Shown: piece by piece, positions 54,062-62,613 of the stretch
Layout of the letters: every line of letters begins with the position of its first letter
Position numbering within the stretch: position 1 is the stretch's first letter
Assembly: GCF_030817195.1 (NCBI RefSeq)
Contig: NZ_JAUSYZ010000001.1
Coordinates: 2,480,001 to 2,544,000, forward strand
Length of the DNA: 64,000 nucleotides
Direction: 5' to 3'
Source of the DNA: Arthrobacter globiformis
Lineage (GTDB): Bacteria; Actinomycetota; Actinomycetes; Actinomycetales; Micrococcaceae
The notes under the pieces: model-generated
What the model was told of the DNA's origin: nothing
The model's input: the letters and a program-made list of their open reading frames with translations, nothing else
Database searches by the model: none
Program-made: the position numbers and the translations under genes

Positions 54062-54480
54062 ACCGGCGACACCTCCACGAAGCTGTCGCCCTCTCTTGCC
54101 ATCTCCGCCAGCTCCAGCCCAAGGCCGGGGGCCTCCGAATCAACGGCCTGAATCCAGTCATCAGCGCGGCGGTCGCCCAGCCGGTCGATCCGCAGCCAGA
54201 GCCGCTGTCCGCTCTCGTCCGGGCCGCCGCCCTCGCGGTGGCCCCGCCACATGGTCAGCCACGCATCCTGCTCGCCGGCGAGGTAATTCCCCGGGAGCAG
54301 CGCCACAACGGAGACAGTGCCAGGATCGCGCTGGAAGAGCGGCTCGAAGTGGAGGTCCTCGAAGACATCTGCCAAGCCTGCTGCCAGGTCCCTGATGATG
54401 AAGCACGCTCGTGGATCCTGGGAGTCATGGCTCGGGCTGGTCACTAAGGTCTCCTCGTCGTCACTGCGCCTGTCCTCCAA
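54055..54480 (-). CDS. Hypothetical protein (141 aa), first of the trio
   Basis: The 141-residue acidic soluble protein starts at a TTG (MEDRRSDDEETLVTSPSHDS) and has a hydrophobic strand core (GTVSVVALLPGNYLAGEQDA; LWLRIDRLGDRRADDWIQAV). It opens the three-gene unit to 53000. No family is recognised. The Asp/Trp-rich style recurs in all three products, so they may share ancestry. Confidence 0.6.
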   Translation of the reverse strand: MEDRRSDDEETLVTSPSHDSQDPRACFIIRDLAAGLADVFEDLHFEPLFQRDPGTVSVVALLPGNYLAGEQDAWLTMWRGHREGGGPDESGQRLWLRIDRLGDRRADDWIQAVDSEAPGLGLELAEMAREGDSFVEVSPVW

Positions 54481-54545
54481 GGCTTGTCGCCGCCCGGTGG
54501 CGACGGTTGTGGTCTCCGCCGTGCCATCAAAGGACCATCACACGC

Positions 54546-55025
54546 CTACTCGGCGATGTCCTCCGCCCACAGGTCCGGGTTTTTCTCCTGGAAGGTGCGC
54601 ATCATGTCCACGCAGCGCTGATCATCCAGAACCACCACCTCAACGCCACGGGAACGCAGAAGCCCGAACTCGCCCTCGAAGGTTTGCGCTTCACCCACCA
54701 CCACCCGGGGGATCTTGAACTGGATGATGGTTCCGGTGCACATGGCACAGGGGGCGAGGGTGGTGTAGAGCGTGGTGTCCCGGTAGCTCTTCTGCCGGCC
54801 GGCTGCGCGAAGGGCGGACATTTCCCCGTGCGCGATCGGATCGCCGTTTTGGACCCGTTCGTTGTGTCCGCTCGCGATGATCACACCGTCACGGGCGAGT
54901 GCTGCTCCGATAGGGATCCCGCCTTCGCTGAGGCTCTTTTGGGCGGCCTGATAAGCGGCTTCGAAGGCGGGGTCGTGGGCTGTCTGTGGATTTGGGGTGG
55001 CGGCTTGCTGCTGTTCTTGGGTCAT
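54546..55025 (-). CDS. Nucleoside/cytosine deaminase family protein
   Basis: The 159-residue zinc enzyme has HGE at residues 66-68 (DPIAHGEMSALRAAG) and PCAMC with Cys93 and Cys96. It also has FCY1-like features (EGGIPIGAALARDGVIIASG). Cytosine deaminase of the yeast type is the best guess, and guanine or other base deaminases are possible. The ATG at 55025 is preferred to an upstream in-frame ATG at 55073. Confidence 0.85.
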   Translation of the reverse strand: MTQEQQQAATPNPQTAHDPAFEAAYQAAQKSLSEGGIPIGAALARDGVIIASGHNERVQNGDPIAHGEMSALRAAGRQKSYRDTTLYTTLAPCAMCTGTIIQFKIPRVVVGEAQTFEGEFGLLRSRGVEVVVLDDQRCVDMMRTFQEKNPDLWAEDIAE

Positions 55026-55108
55026 GTGGTCATCTTCGCATGCGGCTATTTCCGACCGCTTCGGCAAACGCACTGGCCGGTGGAGGAGGTGCCATCGCGC
55101 CCGACGCT

Positions 55109-55414
55109 TTAGACGGCCTGGAGGTAGAGATAGTCGCCGGCGGCTTCCTCGAAGCCGAAGTCCATCCAGTAGCGCCGTAATGCGTCCGTGGCCGCCACAT
55201 GCTCCGGAGACCCTTCCTCAAGCGGCACGGCCAAACCGCCGGTAAAGCTGCGATTTAACCGCCATCTTGGACTAACAGTCACAGTCATTGGTGGCTTGAC
55301 GGTTTTCCTCCCGCCAGAAGGCCAGCCAGGTAAATCAGCAGTCCCCAGGAGTGACTCCGCCGCCTGCTCGGGGATGCTGTCCGCCAGCTCAATGGCCGGT
55401 GCGCATCCGGTCAC
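55109..55414 (-). CDS. Possible small protein or fragment (101 aa)
   Basis: The C-terminal half (LAVPLEEGSPEHVAATDALR, RRYWMDFGFEEAAGDYLYL) looks like real protein and the N-terminal half is less so. It ends LQAV at 55109. It may be the tail of a decayed gene. No family is certain. Confidence 0.35.
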   Translation of the reverse strand: MTGCAPAIELADSIPEQAAESLLGTADLPGWPSGGRKTVKPPMTVTVSPRWRLNRSFTGGLAVPLEEGSPEHVAATDALRRYWMDFGFEEAAGDYLYLQAV

Positions 55415-55833
55415 GTGCGCAATTCATCAGGGCGGACAAGTCCAGCCCATAGGTCGGCCCTCCGCCGGAACCGTACTCCTCGAGTCGGGCCGCGCCGCGC
55501 TCGAAGAGACGGAGCGCGCCAATGCTGTTTCCCCCGGGCGGCGTGGGTGAGCCCGACGCAGATCTGGGCGAGACCCTGCCAGAGGTTGCGTTCTTCGGCC
55601 GGCCCGGCTTTCCAACGGGCCTCGAGTACCTCATGGGCGGCGAAGGGCCGGCCGGCCTCCACCAGACTCCGAGCCGAGACCAACGTCTGCGCCGGCGGCA
55701 GCGGCTCCTCCGAGACCGGCTCAACGCCGGCGCTTCCGTACGGCAGGGGCCGCCCAAGAGCGTCACGGGGGCGGGCCTGACGCGGGCGCCTTAGAGCGTC
55801 CCTATCCCTGTCACCGGTCATTGCAGTCTCCAT
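55389..55833 (-). pseudogene. DUF309 domain gene, frameshifted
   Basis: From the start (near 55833) RDALGRPLPYGSAGVEPVSE, RPFAAHEVLEARWKAGPAEE and LWQGLAQICVGLTHAARG are the DUF309 signature. Near 55530 the frame shifts, and the family text resumes as NSIGALRLFERGAARLEEYG to DRMRTGH with a stop at 55389. The reading frames overlap the hypothetical protein at 55414. Confidence 0.75.
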
Positions 55834-55939
55834 CCTGGGCGTGGCTGGACCTTGTCAGGTTCATTAAACGGGCATTGGTACGGAACGACCAGCTGAACAA
55901 CAAGCGGAGATCGTCAGCGTATGGCTCGCCGCGTCCTAA

Positions 55940-56173
55940 CTCGACGGGTCTGAGCGCTTCCTGGGCCGCTCGAGTGAGTATGCCAGGAACGGCCACGGCG
56001 GCAACGTCGCACTCCGGGAACTGGGTGCCGCCGACGCCCGGCACCGGCAGCACTTCCAGTTCAGCATCTTGCAGGTCTTCTCGCCGACCACTCCGTCCGC
56101 GCAGGTGGATGCTGCCGAAGCCCAATTCAAGCGGGCGCTCCTGACCCGGCAGTCCGGCATGAACCTGAACTAA
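55940..56173 (+). pseudogene. GIY-YIG nuclease family, C-terminal remnant 1
   Basis: After a TAA at 55937 the frame reads RFLGRSSEYARNGHGGNVAL and ends FKRALLTRQSGMNLN at TAA 56171-56173. This is the C-terminal half (including the RHRQHFQFSILQVFSP strand) of GIY-YIG nuclease family proteins. The catalytic GIY-YIG part is absent. A second copy of the tail lies at 59978. Confidence 0.65.
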
Positions 56174-56290
56174 GAGCGGCCGCGCCGTTCCGAGCCGGCG
56201 TAGGTGGCGCTTGGCACACTTTGGCGGTGACATCTCTGCTGACGACCTGTCACCCCCCATAGTGATGGGCCCCGCATCTTCTGACCCATG

Positions 56291-56473
56291 TCAAGCGGTG
56301 CGGAGATCACTGGGTTGGTTGCGAGTGTGGATGCCCTCGAGTCGTAAACCCAGGGCGTCTACGCGGCTGTGGAATTTGCGCGCCAGTGCGTAGGCCTCCC
56401 GCGCCTCGTCCAGAAACTCCGCACCGGCAAGGTCGCCGGCCCAGTCCACCAGATCTGCGATCTTCTTCAGGTG
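56291..56473 (-). pseudogene. C-terminal fragment of an unknown helical protein
   Basis: After a TAG at 56476-56474 the minus strand reads HLKKIADLVDWAGDLAGAEF, EAREAYALARKFHSRVDALG to a TGA at 56291. The text is convincingly coding but has no start, so the 5' part was lost. No family is recognised. Confidence 0.45.
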
Positions 56474-56679
56474 CTACTAAGAAAACGAGGAGCGTCCTTC
56501 TCTGACAAGTGCATGCCATATCCCCCAATGGTTGTCGTCGGCGAGGCCCCAATCATGCCCGGCCAGACTGCTACATATACCAGTCGGCTTGTTTGAATAA
56601 GTTTTCTGATGGTCAGGTTTCGCGAGGCACGCAGCAGAACCGCCGTTTTTCGTCGTGCTCACACCCCGATAAGAATCGC

Positions 56680-57430
56680 TCAACGCGCTGCTATCCGGTA
56701 TACGGATACGTGACTGCGCGCTGCCGCTGAGAATTCGCTCCGGTCCCAGTCTGCCCATCGGGATTCGAGCATAAATCCGGCCAGCCGGGCCATGAGATCC
56801 AGCTCGCTGGGCCAGATGTATCGGTGCGGTGTCCGTGCGATCCGGGCATCGCGGCCATCCGACAGCTCCGGGCCGAACCGCACATGGTGGGAGATGACGT
56901 GCTGGTGGAGCACATCGTAGGTGTCGACCAGGAGGTACCCGGGCTCGCTCACGGTTCCGCCATGTCCGGGTGGTAGCGAACGCAATTGGGGCACCCAGAG
57001 TTCAACGACGAAGCACCCGCCAGGTGCAAGGCGGCGGGCAGCATTTTGGAAGCAGCGGACCTGTTCTTCCTGGTCAAGGAGGTTGGAGATGGTGTTGAAC
57101 ACAAGGAATGCAAGGGAGAAACTGTCACCCGCCCGGGCCTCGGTCATGTCACCCGTGGACCACGGGAATGCGGGCTTCTCCGACCTTTTGACGGAGACGG
57201 GCGATCATCGCGTGAGACAGTTCGATACCGCTGACAGCGACCCCCGCCTCCGATAGGGGGATGGCTACACGGCCCGTGCCAATGGCAAACTCGACGGCCG
57301 GACCGTCGCCCGCGAGCTTTGCCAGGACCTCCACCGTCGGGCCCAGTACCTCGGCGGAGAACATTCCCTCGCCTGGCGTGTCGTACCGTTTCGCGGCCTC
57401 ATCGTCCCATCTAGTAGACGCCGCGGGTAC
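56680..57430 (-). pseudogene. Class I SAM-dependent methyltransferase, one-base frameshift
   Basis: The N-terminal frame (RWDDEAAKRYDTPGEGMFSA, VEFAIGTGRVAIPLSEAGVA, the SAM motif I) ends at a TGA right after VVHG at 57149. In the next frame DMTEARAGDSFSLAFLVFNT follows at once, with RLAPGGCFVVELWVP (post-motif II) to the stop at 56680. One extra G in a GGG run near 57151 explains the break. The full protein would be about 230 residues. The start is not clear. Confidence 0.8.
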
Positions 57431-57522
57431 CGCCGTGGAGCGCTGCGATCCTGTCGGATCGACGGGATGGCGCGGGCTGCGGTGTATACGGGCGGTGAAT
57501 GGAGACTCTTCAGGAGGTTCCG

Positions 57523-57936
57523 ATGGGCATTCTCGTCGTTATCGGGCGGCTGCTTTTTGTGGCGCTGTTTCTGGTATCGGCCTACGGGCACCTCACCAGG
57601 CGGAAGATGATGGCCGGTTACGCCAAGAGCCGCGGGGTACCGGCAGCGGAGTTTCTCGTTGCTGCGACGGGCGTCCAGATGGCCGGAGGTTCGCTCATGG
57701 TCGCGCTTGGGGTTTGGCCAGACCTCGGTGCGTTGATACTGTTCCTGTTTCTCATAGTGACCGCCTTTTGGATGCACTCCTTCTGGAAGGAAAGTGAACC
57801 CCAGAACCGCGCCATGGAACGGGTGCAGTTTTATCTGGCACTGGCCGGCGCCGCACTCGTGATGTTTGCAGCGTTCGCCGCCTTGGGCCCTGGAATTAAT
57901 CCCGGCATCACGGGCCCACTCTTCACCATCCGCTAA
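57523..57936 (+). CDS. DoxX family membrane protein
   Basis: The 137-residue protein has four helices typical of DoxX (GILVVIGRLLFVALFLVSAY; GHLTRRKMMAGYAKSRGVPA; LIVTAFWMHSFWKES). AGGAGG precedes the ATG at 57523. DoxX proteins take part in oxidative-stress or sulfur/thiosulfate-related membrane complexes. No partner gene is next to it. Confidence 0.88.
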   Translation: MGILVVIGRLLFVALFLVSAYGHLTRRKMMAGYAKSRGVPAAEFLVAATGVQMAGGSLMVALGVWPDLGALILFLFLIVTAFWMHSFWKESEPQNRAMERVQFYLALAGAALVMFAAFAALGPGINPGITGPLFTIR

Positions 57937-58067
57937 TCATCCGATCGGGCCGTGAACAAGCCAGCGACGACGTCCGGTCGCTTCGTGGGTCCGGCGGCAA
58001 CTAGCGATGGCGGGTGGCCAGCCAGCGTTGGCGGCCACCCGCCGCGGGTCCCACTGCGGAGTTGGTG

Positions 58068-58256
58068 TTACTCGAAGAACTCGATCCGCGGTTCGCCCTG
58101 GACGCCGGCGCGGTGCATGGCGTTCTTCAGGTCCGGGCTGGCGAAGAATGCCCGAGCGGTCGCAATGTCGTTGAAGTGATGGATCACCAGGAAATTGTTC
58201 GGATCATCTGCCATCCGGTGAACGGGCTGCTGGGTGACGCCACCGTTGTTCTGCAT
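58068..58256 (-). pseudogene. Cyclase/ABM-like protein, C-terminal remnant
   Basis: The frame DPNNFLVIHHFNDIATARAF and LKNAMHRAGVQGEPRIEFFE is the C-terminal half of small antibiotic-biosynthesis-monooxygenase-like (cyclase) proteins. The N-terminal part is missing. The ATG at 58256 may be chance. The stop is at 58068. Confidence 0.5.
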
Positions 58257-58261
58257 GGCGC

Positions 58262-58468
58262 CTAGCGTCCGCCCAGCCGGAATTCTGTCCAGAGCGGGTA
58301 GTGGTCCGAGATCCGCCAGGAGATTTCGTTCTTCGTCAGTCCGGTCAATACGTGGGGGATGAAGTCGAAGAACCCGGCCCGCTGGTTGTAGGCGATGCCG
58401 TCCAGCAGGGGCGCGCCGTCGGGTTCGGAGAACCAGGCGATCTGGTCGTAGAAGTGGTTGGCGTGCAT
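58262..58468 (-). pseudogene. Endonuclease/exonuclease/phosphatase family, C-terminal remnant
   Basis: HANHFYDQIAWFSEPDGAPL and LTKNEISWRISDHYPLWTEF carry the family C-terminal SDHYPLW motif (catalytic D-H). The N-terminal 200 residues are missing, so it is a remnant. It ends 6 bases before the cyclase remnant. Confidence 0.6.
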
Positions 58469-58662
58469 TGACGTGCGTTTGGGCGGTCAATAGCGTGAGC
58501 GTGTCCAACAGGAGGCATCATGTGGGAGTCGGTGACCGAGGGCGGTCCCGATGAACGTTCCCTCGGCGGACCGGCTGGGTTTGCTCGGGCGATAGCCTCT
58601 CTGCCATCCTGTGCACCGCCGCTGGTACGCTCGGCGTGTCACCAGTTCGCAGGGAGCTGAGC

Positions 58663-59898
58663 ATGCGGGAGCAGAGGGACGTCGTTGTCATTGGGGGTGG
58701 CCAGGCCGGGCTCGCGATGAGCAGCGTCCTGCAGCAGCGAGGGCGCGAGCATGTCGTCTTGGAGCGTCGGCGAATCGGTGAACGTTGGCGCACCGAAAGA
58801 TGGGATTCGTTGCGCTTTCAGTTCCCGAACTGGACGCTCCAACTGCCGGGCTACTCGTTCCGGGGAAGCGATCCCGGCCGATTCGCGCACTACAGCGAGA
58901 TCCTTCGGGTGGTGGAGGACTACGCGGTGAGTACGCAGGCCCCGGTGCGCGAGCATTCCGAGGTTCTCGCCCTCACAGGACGTGGCGCGGGCGAGGGCTT
59001 CGAAGTGACACTGGCCGAAGGTTCCATCCACGCGCAACGCGTAGTGATCGCAACGGGGCCGTTCCAACGTCCGCGTATCCCCCAACTGGCCCGTGACCTC
59101 CCACCGTCGGTGCTGCAGATCGACCCCACGCGTTACAGGTCACCTGAGGCGTTGCCAGCAGGCGCCGTGCTCATGGTGGGCAGCGGCGCCTCAGGCTGTC
59201 AGATCGCCGACGAACTGCTACATGCCGGGCGCCGCGTGTACCTTTCAGTAAGCCGGCACCGGCGCGCACCGAGACGCTTCAGGGGCAGAGACGTCTACTG
59301 GTGGCTAGAGGCACTGGGTCGTTTTGCGCAAACAATAGACACCTTTCCCGATCGTCAATACCCACCTTCCACGGTCGTGACCGGTGTGAACGGCGGATAC
59401 GACGTCAACGTTCGGCAACTGGCCGCGGACGGCGTAACCGTGATCGGCAGGGTCATCGGCGCATCAGGCCGAAACCTCGCTGTCCAAGCCAACGCGAACC
59501 AAGTACTCGATGAGGCCGACCAGGCCTACACCGGCTTCTTGTCGGCAGCGCGTCAGTTCATCAGCACCAACGGGATCGAAGAGTGGCTCGAGCAGGAAGA
59601 GGCGGAAGAACCGATCCATCTCCCCGCCGTGGAAGAGGTCGACTCGCTGAATCTCGCCAGGGAAGGCATCACCACGATCATCTGGGCGACCGGCTATGCC
59701 TACGACTTCGACTGGGTCAAGATCCCGGTGTTCGACAACCGCGGTCGGCCCATCCAACAGCGTGGCGTCACTCCGGTTCCTGGGTTGTACTTCCTCGGGC
59801 TGCACTGGATGCACACCTTCAAGTCAGGCCTGCTCTCAGGTGTCGGCGCGGACGCAGAATTTCTCGCCGGTCACATGGCTCGAGGCTCGGACAGGTGA
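58663..59898 (+). CDS. NAD(P)/FAD-dependent monooxygenase
   Basis: The 411-residue flavoprotein has an FAD GxGxxG (VVVIGGGQAGLAMSSVL, about residues 6-22), an NADPH-binding GSGASGCQIADEL in the middle (about 175-187), and IWATGY (about 345) typical of flavin-containing monooxygenases. It resembles the YhbC/CzcO-like FAD oxidoreductase branch. The ATG at 58663 has AGGGAG 7 bases upstream. The substrate is unknown. Confidence 0.88.
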   Translation: MREQRDVVVIGGGQAGLAMSSVLQQRGREHVVLERRRIGERWRTERWDSLRFQFPNWTLQLPGYSFRGSDPGRFAHYSEILRVVEDYAVSTQAPVREHSEVLALTGRGAGEGFEVTLAEGSIHAQRVVIATGPFQRPRIPQLARDLPPSVLQIDPTRYRSPEALPAGAVLMVGSGASGCQIADELLHAGRRVYLSVSRHRRAPRRFRGRDVYWWLEALGRFAQTIDTFPDRQYPPSTVVTGVNGGYDVNVRQLAADGVTVIGRVIGASGRNLAVQANANQVLDEADQAYTGFLSAARQFISTNGIEEWLEQEEAEEPIHLPAVEEVDSLNLAREGITTIIWATGYAYDFDWVKIPVFDNRGRPIQQRGVTPVPGLYFLGLHWMHTFKSGLLSGVGADAEFLAGHMARGSDR

Positions 59899-59977
59899 CT
59901 CGCCAGCGCTGTCACAGTCATCTCTATCAGCAAAACCGCCAAACCAAGCCTGCTAAAACTGCCATGCTTGGGCTGAC

Positions 59978-60070
59978 TTCTCGCCGAGCACTGCGGCGGC
60001 ACATGTCGATGCAGCGAGGCCCACTTCAACCGCGCACTTCTCACCCGACAGTTCGGCATGAATCTGAACT
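59978..60070 (+). pseudogene. GIY-YIG nuclease family, C-terminal remnant 2
   Basis: FSPSTAAAHVDAA and, after a one-base shift, AHFNRALLTRQFGMNLN repeat the tail of the remnant at 55940-56173. Two copies 4 kb apart in the same orientation suggest duplication and decay. Confidence 0.5.
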
Positions 60071-60073
60071 GGG

Positions 60074-60580
60074 GGCTGCTATCCGGTGACGTTTTCCCCG
60101 TGACGGGCGGCGAGTGGAAGGTCGCCCATGGACGTCCTACCGGTTCGAACTGCTCTCCTACGACGTCGTTGGCGACGTGGCCTACAGTCTTCGCGGCGGT
60201 AGACCTGGGTCGCCCGCAGGACGAAACTGCGTGGTTCTCCGTCCACCGGGGCCGAGATGTGTTCCAGTCCCGGGGTGGCGAGAACGTGAACATGCCCGAC
60301 CTCAAATTCACCATCACGAGCGCTCCGTCCTACGTGGCCGAAGGTGACAAGCTTCGGTTCACCGCCGAGGTTGCCGAGTACAATCCCAACTCGTGCCTGT
60401 TCTTCCTCACCCCCGTATCCACCACCGTTCGGAAGAGGCACGGTCCTCGCTAAGAGAGGGAAGCCAAAAAGTTCGGTTCCGTCAGGGCCGGGAAATCCGG
60501 GTCCTTGCAATGCCCCGTCGAGGGGCGCCTCTTGCCATCCCGGTGCCCACGGCTGAAGCGAAACTCTGACTGGAGGGCTC
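60074..60580. other. Scrambled coding-like pieces, possibly SnoaL/DUF4440
   Basis: On the plus strand VTGGEWKVAHGRP (about 60100) and RFELLSYDVVGDVAYSL (about 60142-60190), and on the minus strand GLEHISAPVDGEPRSFVLRA with TQVYRRED (about 60275-60190), each resemble a different segment of SnoaL-like proteins, but in mixed order and orientation. I read this as rearranged debris; coincidence is possible. Confidence 0.25.
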
Positions 60581-60882
60581 ATGCTGTCGTTCGAACAGGC
60601 CAGAGCGATCGCTTATGAGGCCTCGCCCCCACCTGGGAATCAGGGGAGTCCGGCGAATACACGGTCGCCGACTACGGCTAGGAGGACGAGACGGCGTGGC
60701 TTCTCATCGACGGCGGGAGCAAGTTGGTCATTGACGTCGACTACTCCTGCCAACTCATCGGTCGGGGGAGCACCTTCGTTGACAAGAGGACCGGGGAGAT
60801 CTTTTCCCTGACCTGCCTGGAGGACCCGGACCACTTCGACGCAATGACCTCTGTGGGACACCACGCCGACGAAGACCTCTGA
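60581..60882 (+). pseudogene. Imm35-like immunity protein gene, frameshift and stop
   Basis: The start MLSFEQARAIAYEA resembles the YrhB/Imm35 family N-terminus. In a second frame it continues SGEYTVADYG, a TAG, EDETAWLLIDGGSKLVIDVD and FVDKRTGEIFSLTCLED to TGA 60880-60882. One frameshift near 60630 and one stop (in place of the Tyr of YGYED) inactivate it. The family protects against toxins in other bacteria. Confidence 0.6.
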
Positions 60883-60883
60883 G

Positions 60884-61180
60884 CTACAGCGGTGGTTCGA
60901 TCGCGTGCAGGTGCAGGATCGTAACCTCAGCGTGGTCTGTGGAAGGAAACCCGGCTTCGGCGAGGATTCTTTGGAAGTGGTCGCTGGCGAAGCGGGCCCT
61001 GAAAAGCTCCTCGGACTCCCATACCCCGACGAGATATAGCGCTCGACAGCGCAATGATGACGCAGCTCTCCAGGCGGCCCGCCGGCCTCCATGATTACCT
61101 TGTGAGCCCGGTCGTATGCGCGGGTCAATTCTTCGACGTCACCGCGAAATCGGGCGATCAAAAGTGCGGAGGGCTTGAAG
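60884..61180 (-). pseudogene. Small monooxygenase-like gene, frameshifted
   Basis: ALLIARFRGDVEELTRAYDR (about 61165) is followed, after a frameshift near 61040, by LYLVGVWESEELFRARFASD and VTILHLHAIEPPL to TAG 60884-60886. It reads as one ~90-residue antibiotic-monooxygenase-like or Dabb-like domain. The start is unclear. Confidence 0.5.
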
Positions 61181-61387
61181 TTCCCCGCGACACAATGGCC
61201 AGCACGCTTTGAGTGCCGGCCTCTGTGTCGCACGTCGGTTAGGGAACTGCGGGCACAGAGCCTGACTGGTTTGTACCTGGCGGACAAGGAGGCCGTTGAG
61301 TCGGAGGCGAGTCGCTCCCCGGAGGTCCGGGAGATCGTGGCCTCCATCTTCTGAGAGTTTGACGAACGTGACTTGCTCGGTCCAACG

Positions 61388-61928
61388 CAGGGGATGCGCA
61401 GTACCGTACGCCATCGGCGCGAAATTCGGATACCCCGACCGGCCCGTGATCGCTTTCGCCGGTGACGGGGCGATGCAGATGAACGGACTCGCCGAGCTGA
61501 TAACGATCCAGCGGTACTGGCAGGAATGGTCCGATCCCCGGCTCATCGTAGCCGTACTGCACAACAATGACCTGAATCATGTCACCTGGGAACTGCGGGC
61601 CATGGGCGGCGCCCCCGCCTTCCGCGAATCGCAGTCCTTCCTGATGTGGACTACGCCCGCTTCGCCTCAAGCCTCGGCCTGCAAGGCATCACCCTCAGCA
61701 ACCCCGACGACGTCGGCCCTGCCTGGGAGAAAGCCCTCACTGCGGACCGGCCCACCGTTCTGGATGTGCATACCAATCCAGATGTCCCGCCGGTCCCCCC
61801 GCACACCACATTTGAGCAAGCTTTCAACACCGTCAAGGCCTTCCAAGGGCGACGAAAGCACCTGGGGCATCATAAAAGAGAGCGTTAAGACCAAAGCGCA
61901 GGAACTGCTCATGGACAAGGAACCCTAA
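61388..61928 (+). pseudogene. Thiamine pyrophosphate enzyme, C-terminal fragment with two frameshifts
   Basis: AVPYAIGAKFGYPDRPVIAF-AGDGAMQMN (the TPP/Mg-binding GDG...N motif), AELITIQRYWQEWSDPRLIV and ELRAMGGAPAFRESQSF are the C-terminal domain of pyruvate-oxidase/acetolactate-synthase-like enzymes. Two single-base losses (near 61640 and 61845) split the rest (DYARFASSLGLQGITLSNPD; WGIIKESVKTKAQELLMDKE). The N-terminal 380 residues are absent. Confidence 0.75.
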
Positions 61929-61929
61929 G

Positions 61930-62240
61930 CAGCCGTATTCGCGGGCTAAGCCGGCGTTCTGTTCGCCGGCGGCGACCCTCTTCCGTAGCTCGTTGCCTTC
62001 CCAGGGCGAAGGTGCTTTGCTGCGTCCGCGGTGGCTCCTCGGGGCTTTCGCCAGGGCAGTGCCTTCCTGCGAGGCGGTCCATGCTGTGCACGACGAGGGT
62101 ATCGCCGTCCCCGCTGAAGCGAAGGAGTTCCTCGAGCTGGAGCCGTTTGGTGTCCTTGCCCGAGGCTTTGTCCGTGTAGATCCTGTCCAGCTGGATCCCT
62201 TCGAGCATATCTGTGCGCTGCTCGGTCATATTCGATTCTG
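61930..62240 (-). pseudogene. Serine recombinase (resolvase) with internal deletion
   Basis: TEQRTDMLEGIQLDRIYTDK and GKDTKRLQLEELLRFSGDGD, then VVHSMDRLA are a resolvase N-terminal domain. The C-terminal helix-turn-helix region (ELRKRVAAGEQNAGLAREYG) follows almost at once in another frame, so about 90 central residues are deleted. The first residues with the catalytic serine are also missing. Inactive. Confidence 0.7.
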
Positions 62241-62613
62241 ATCGAAATCCAAGGGCAGTGGGCTAGTGGGAGTACGGAACGTAGATCAGGAGTTCCTGGT
62301 CGAGGTAACCGAACGATCCGATGCACGTCTTCCGCAAACATTAATAGGTCCTTGTCGCAGCCCAAGCGCGGTGCATTGCTGTCACGGAACAGGGCTTCCT
62401 GCGGCAACGAAACGGCGACCAGCTTAGTCCGTCCCAAGGTCTTCGCAAGGTTTCCCCGTGGTGTCAGGACAACGGTGTAACCGTTCCGGGCTCGGAGTTC
62501 CATTGGGCAGCATTCGAACGCTTACGTCAGTGCATTAACGCTCGCGGTGGACATTTTTTCTTCCTCGGGCTTGCTCACGGGGCCTTTTTCTTCCAGATGA
62601 CAAGGAGGTCATC
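62241..62613. other. Upstream stretch of the NHL gene
   Basis: A minus-strand frame (62503 down to about 62250; MELRARNGYTVVLTPRGNLA, LVAVSLPQEALFRDSNAPRL) has some coding look but no ribosome-binding site. I cannot assign it. Confidence 0.3.
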
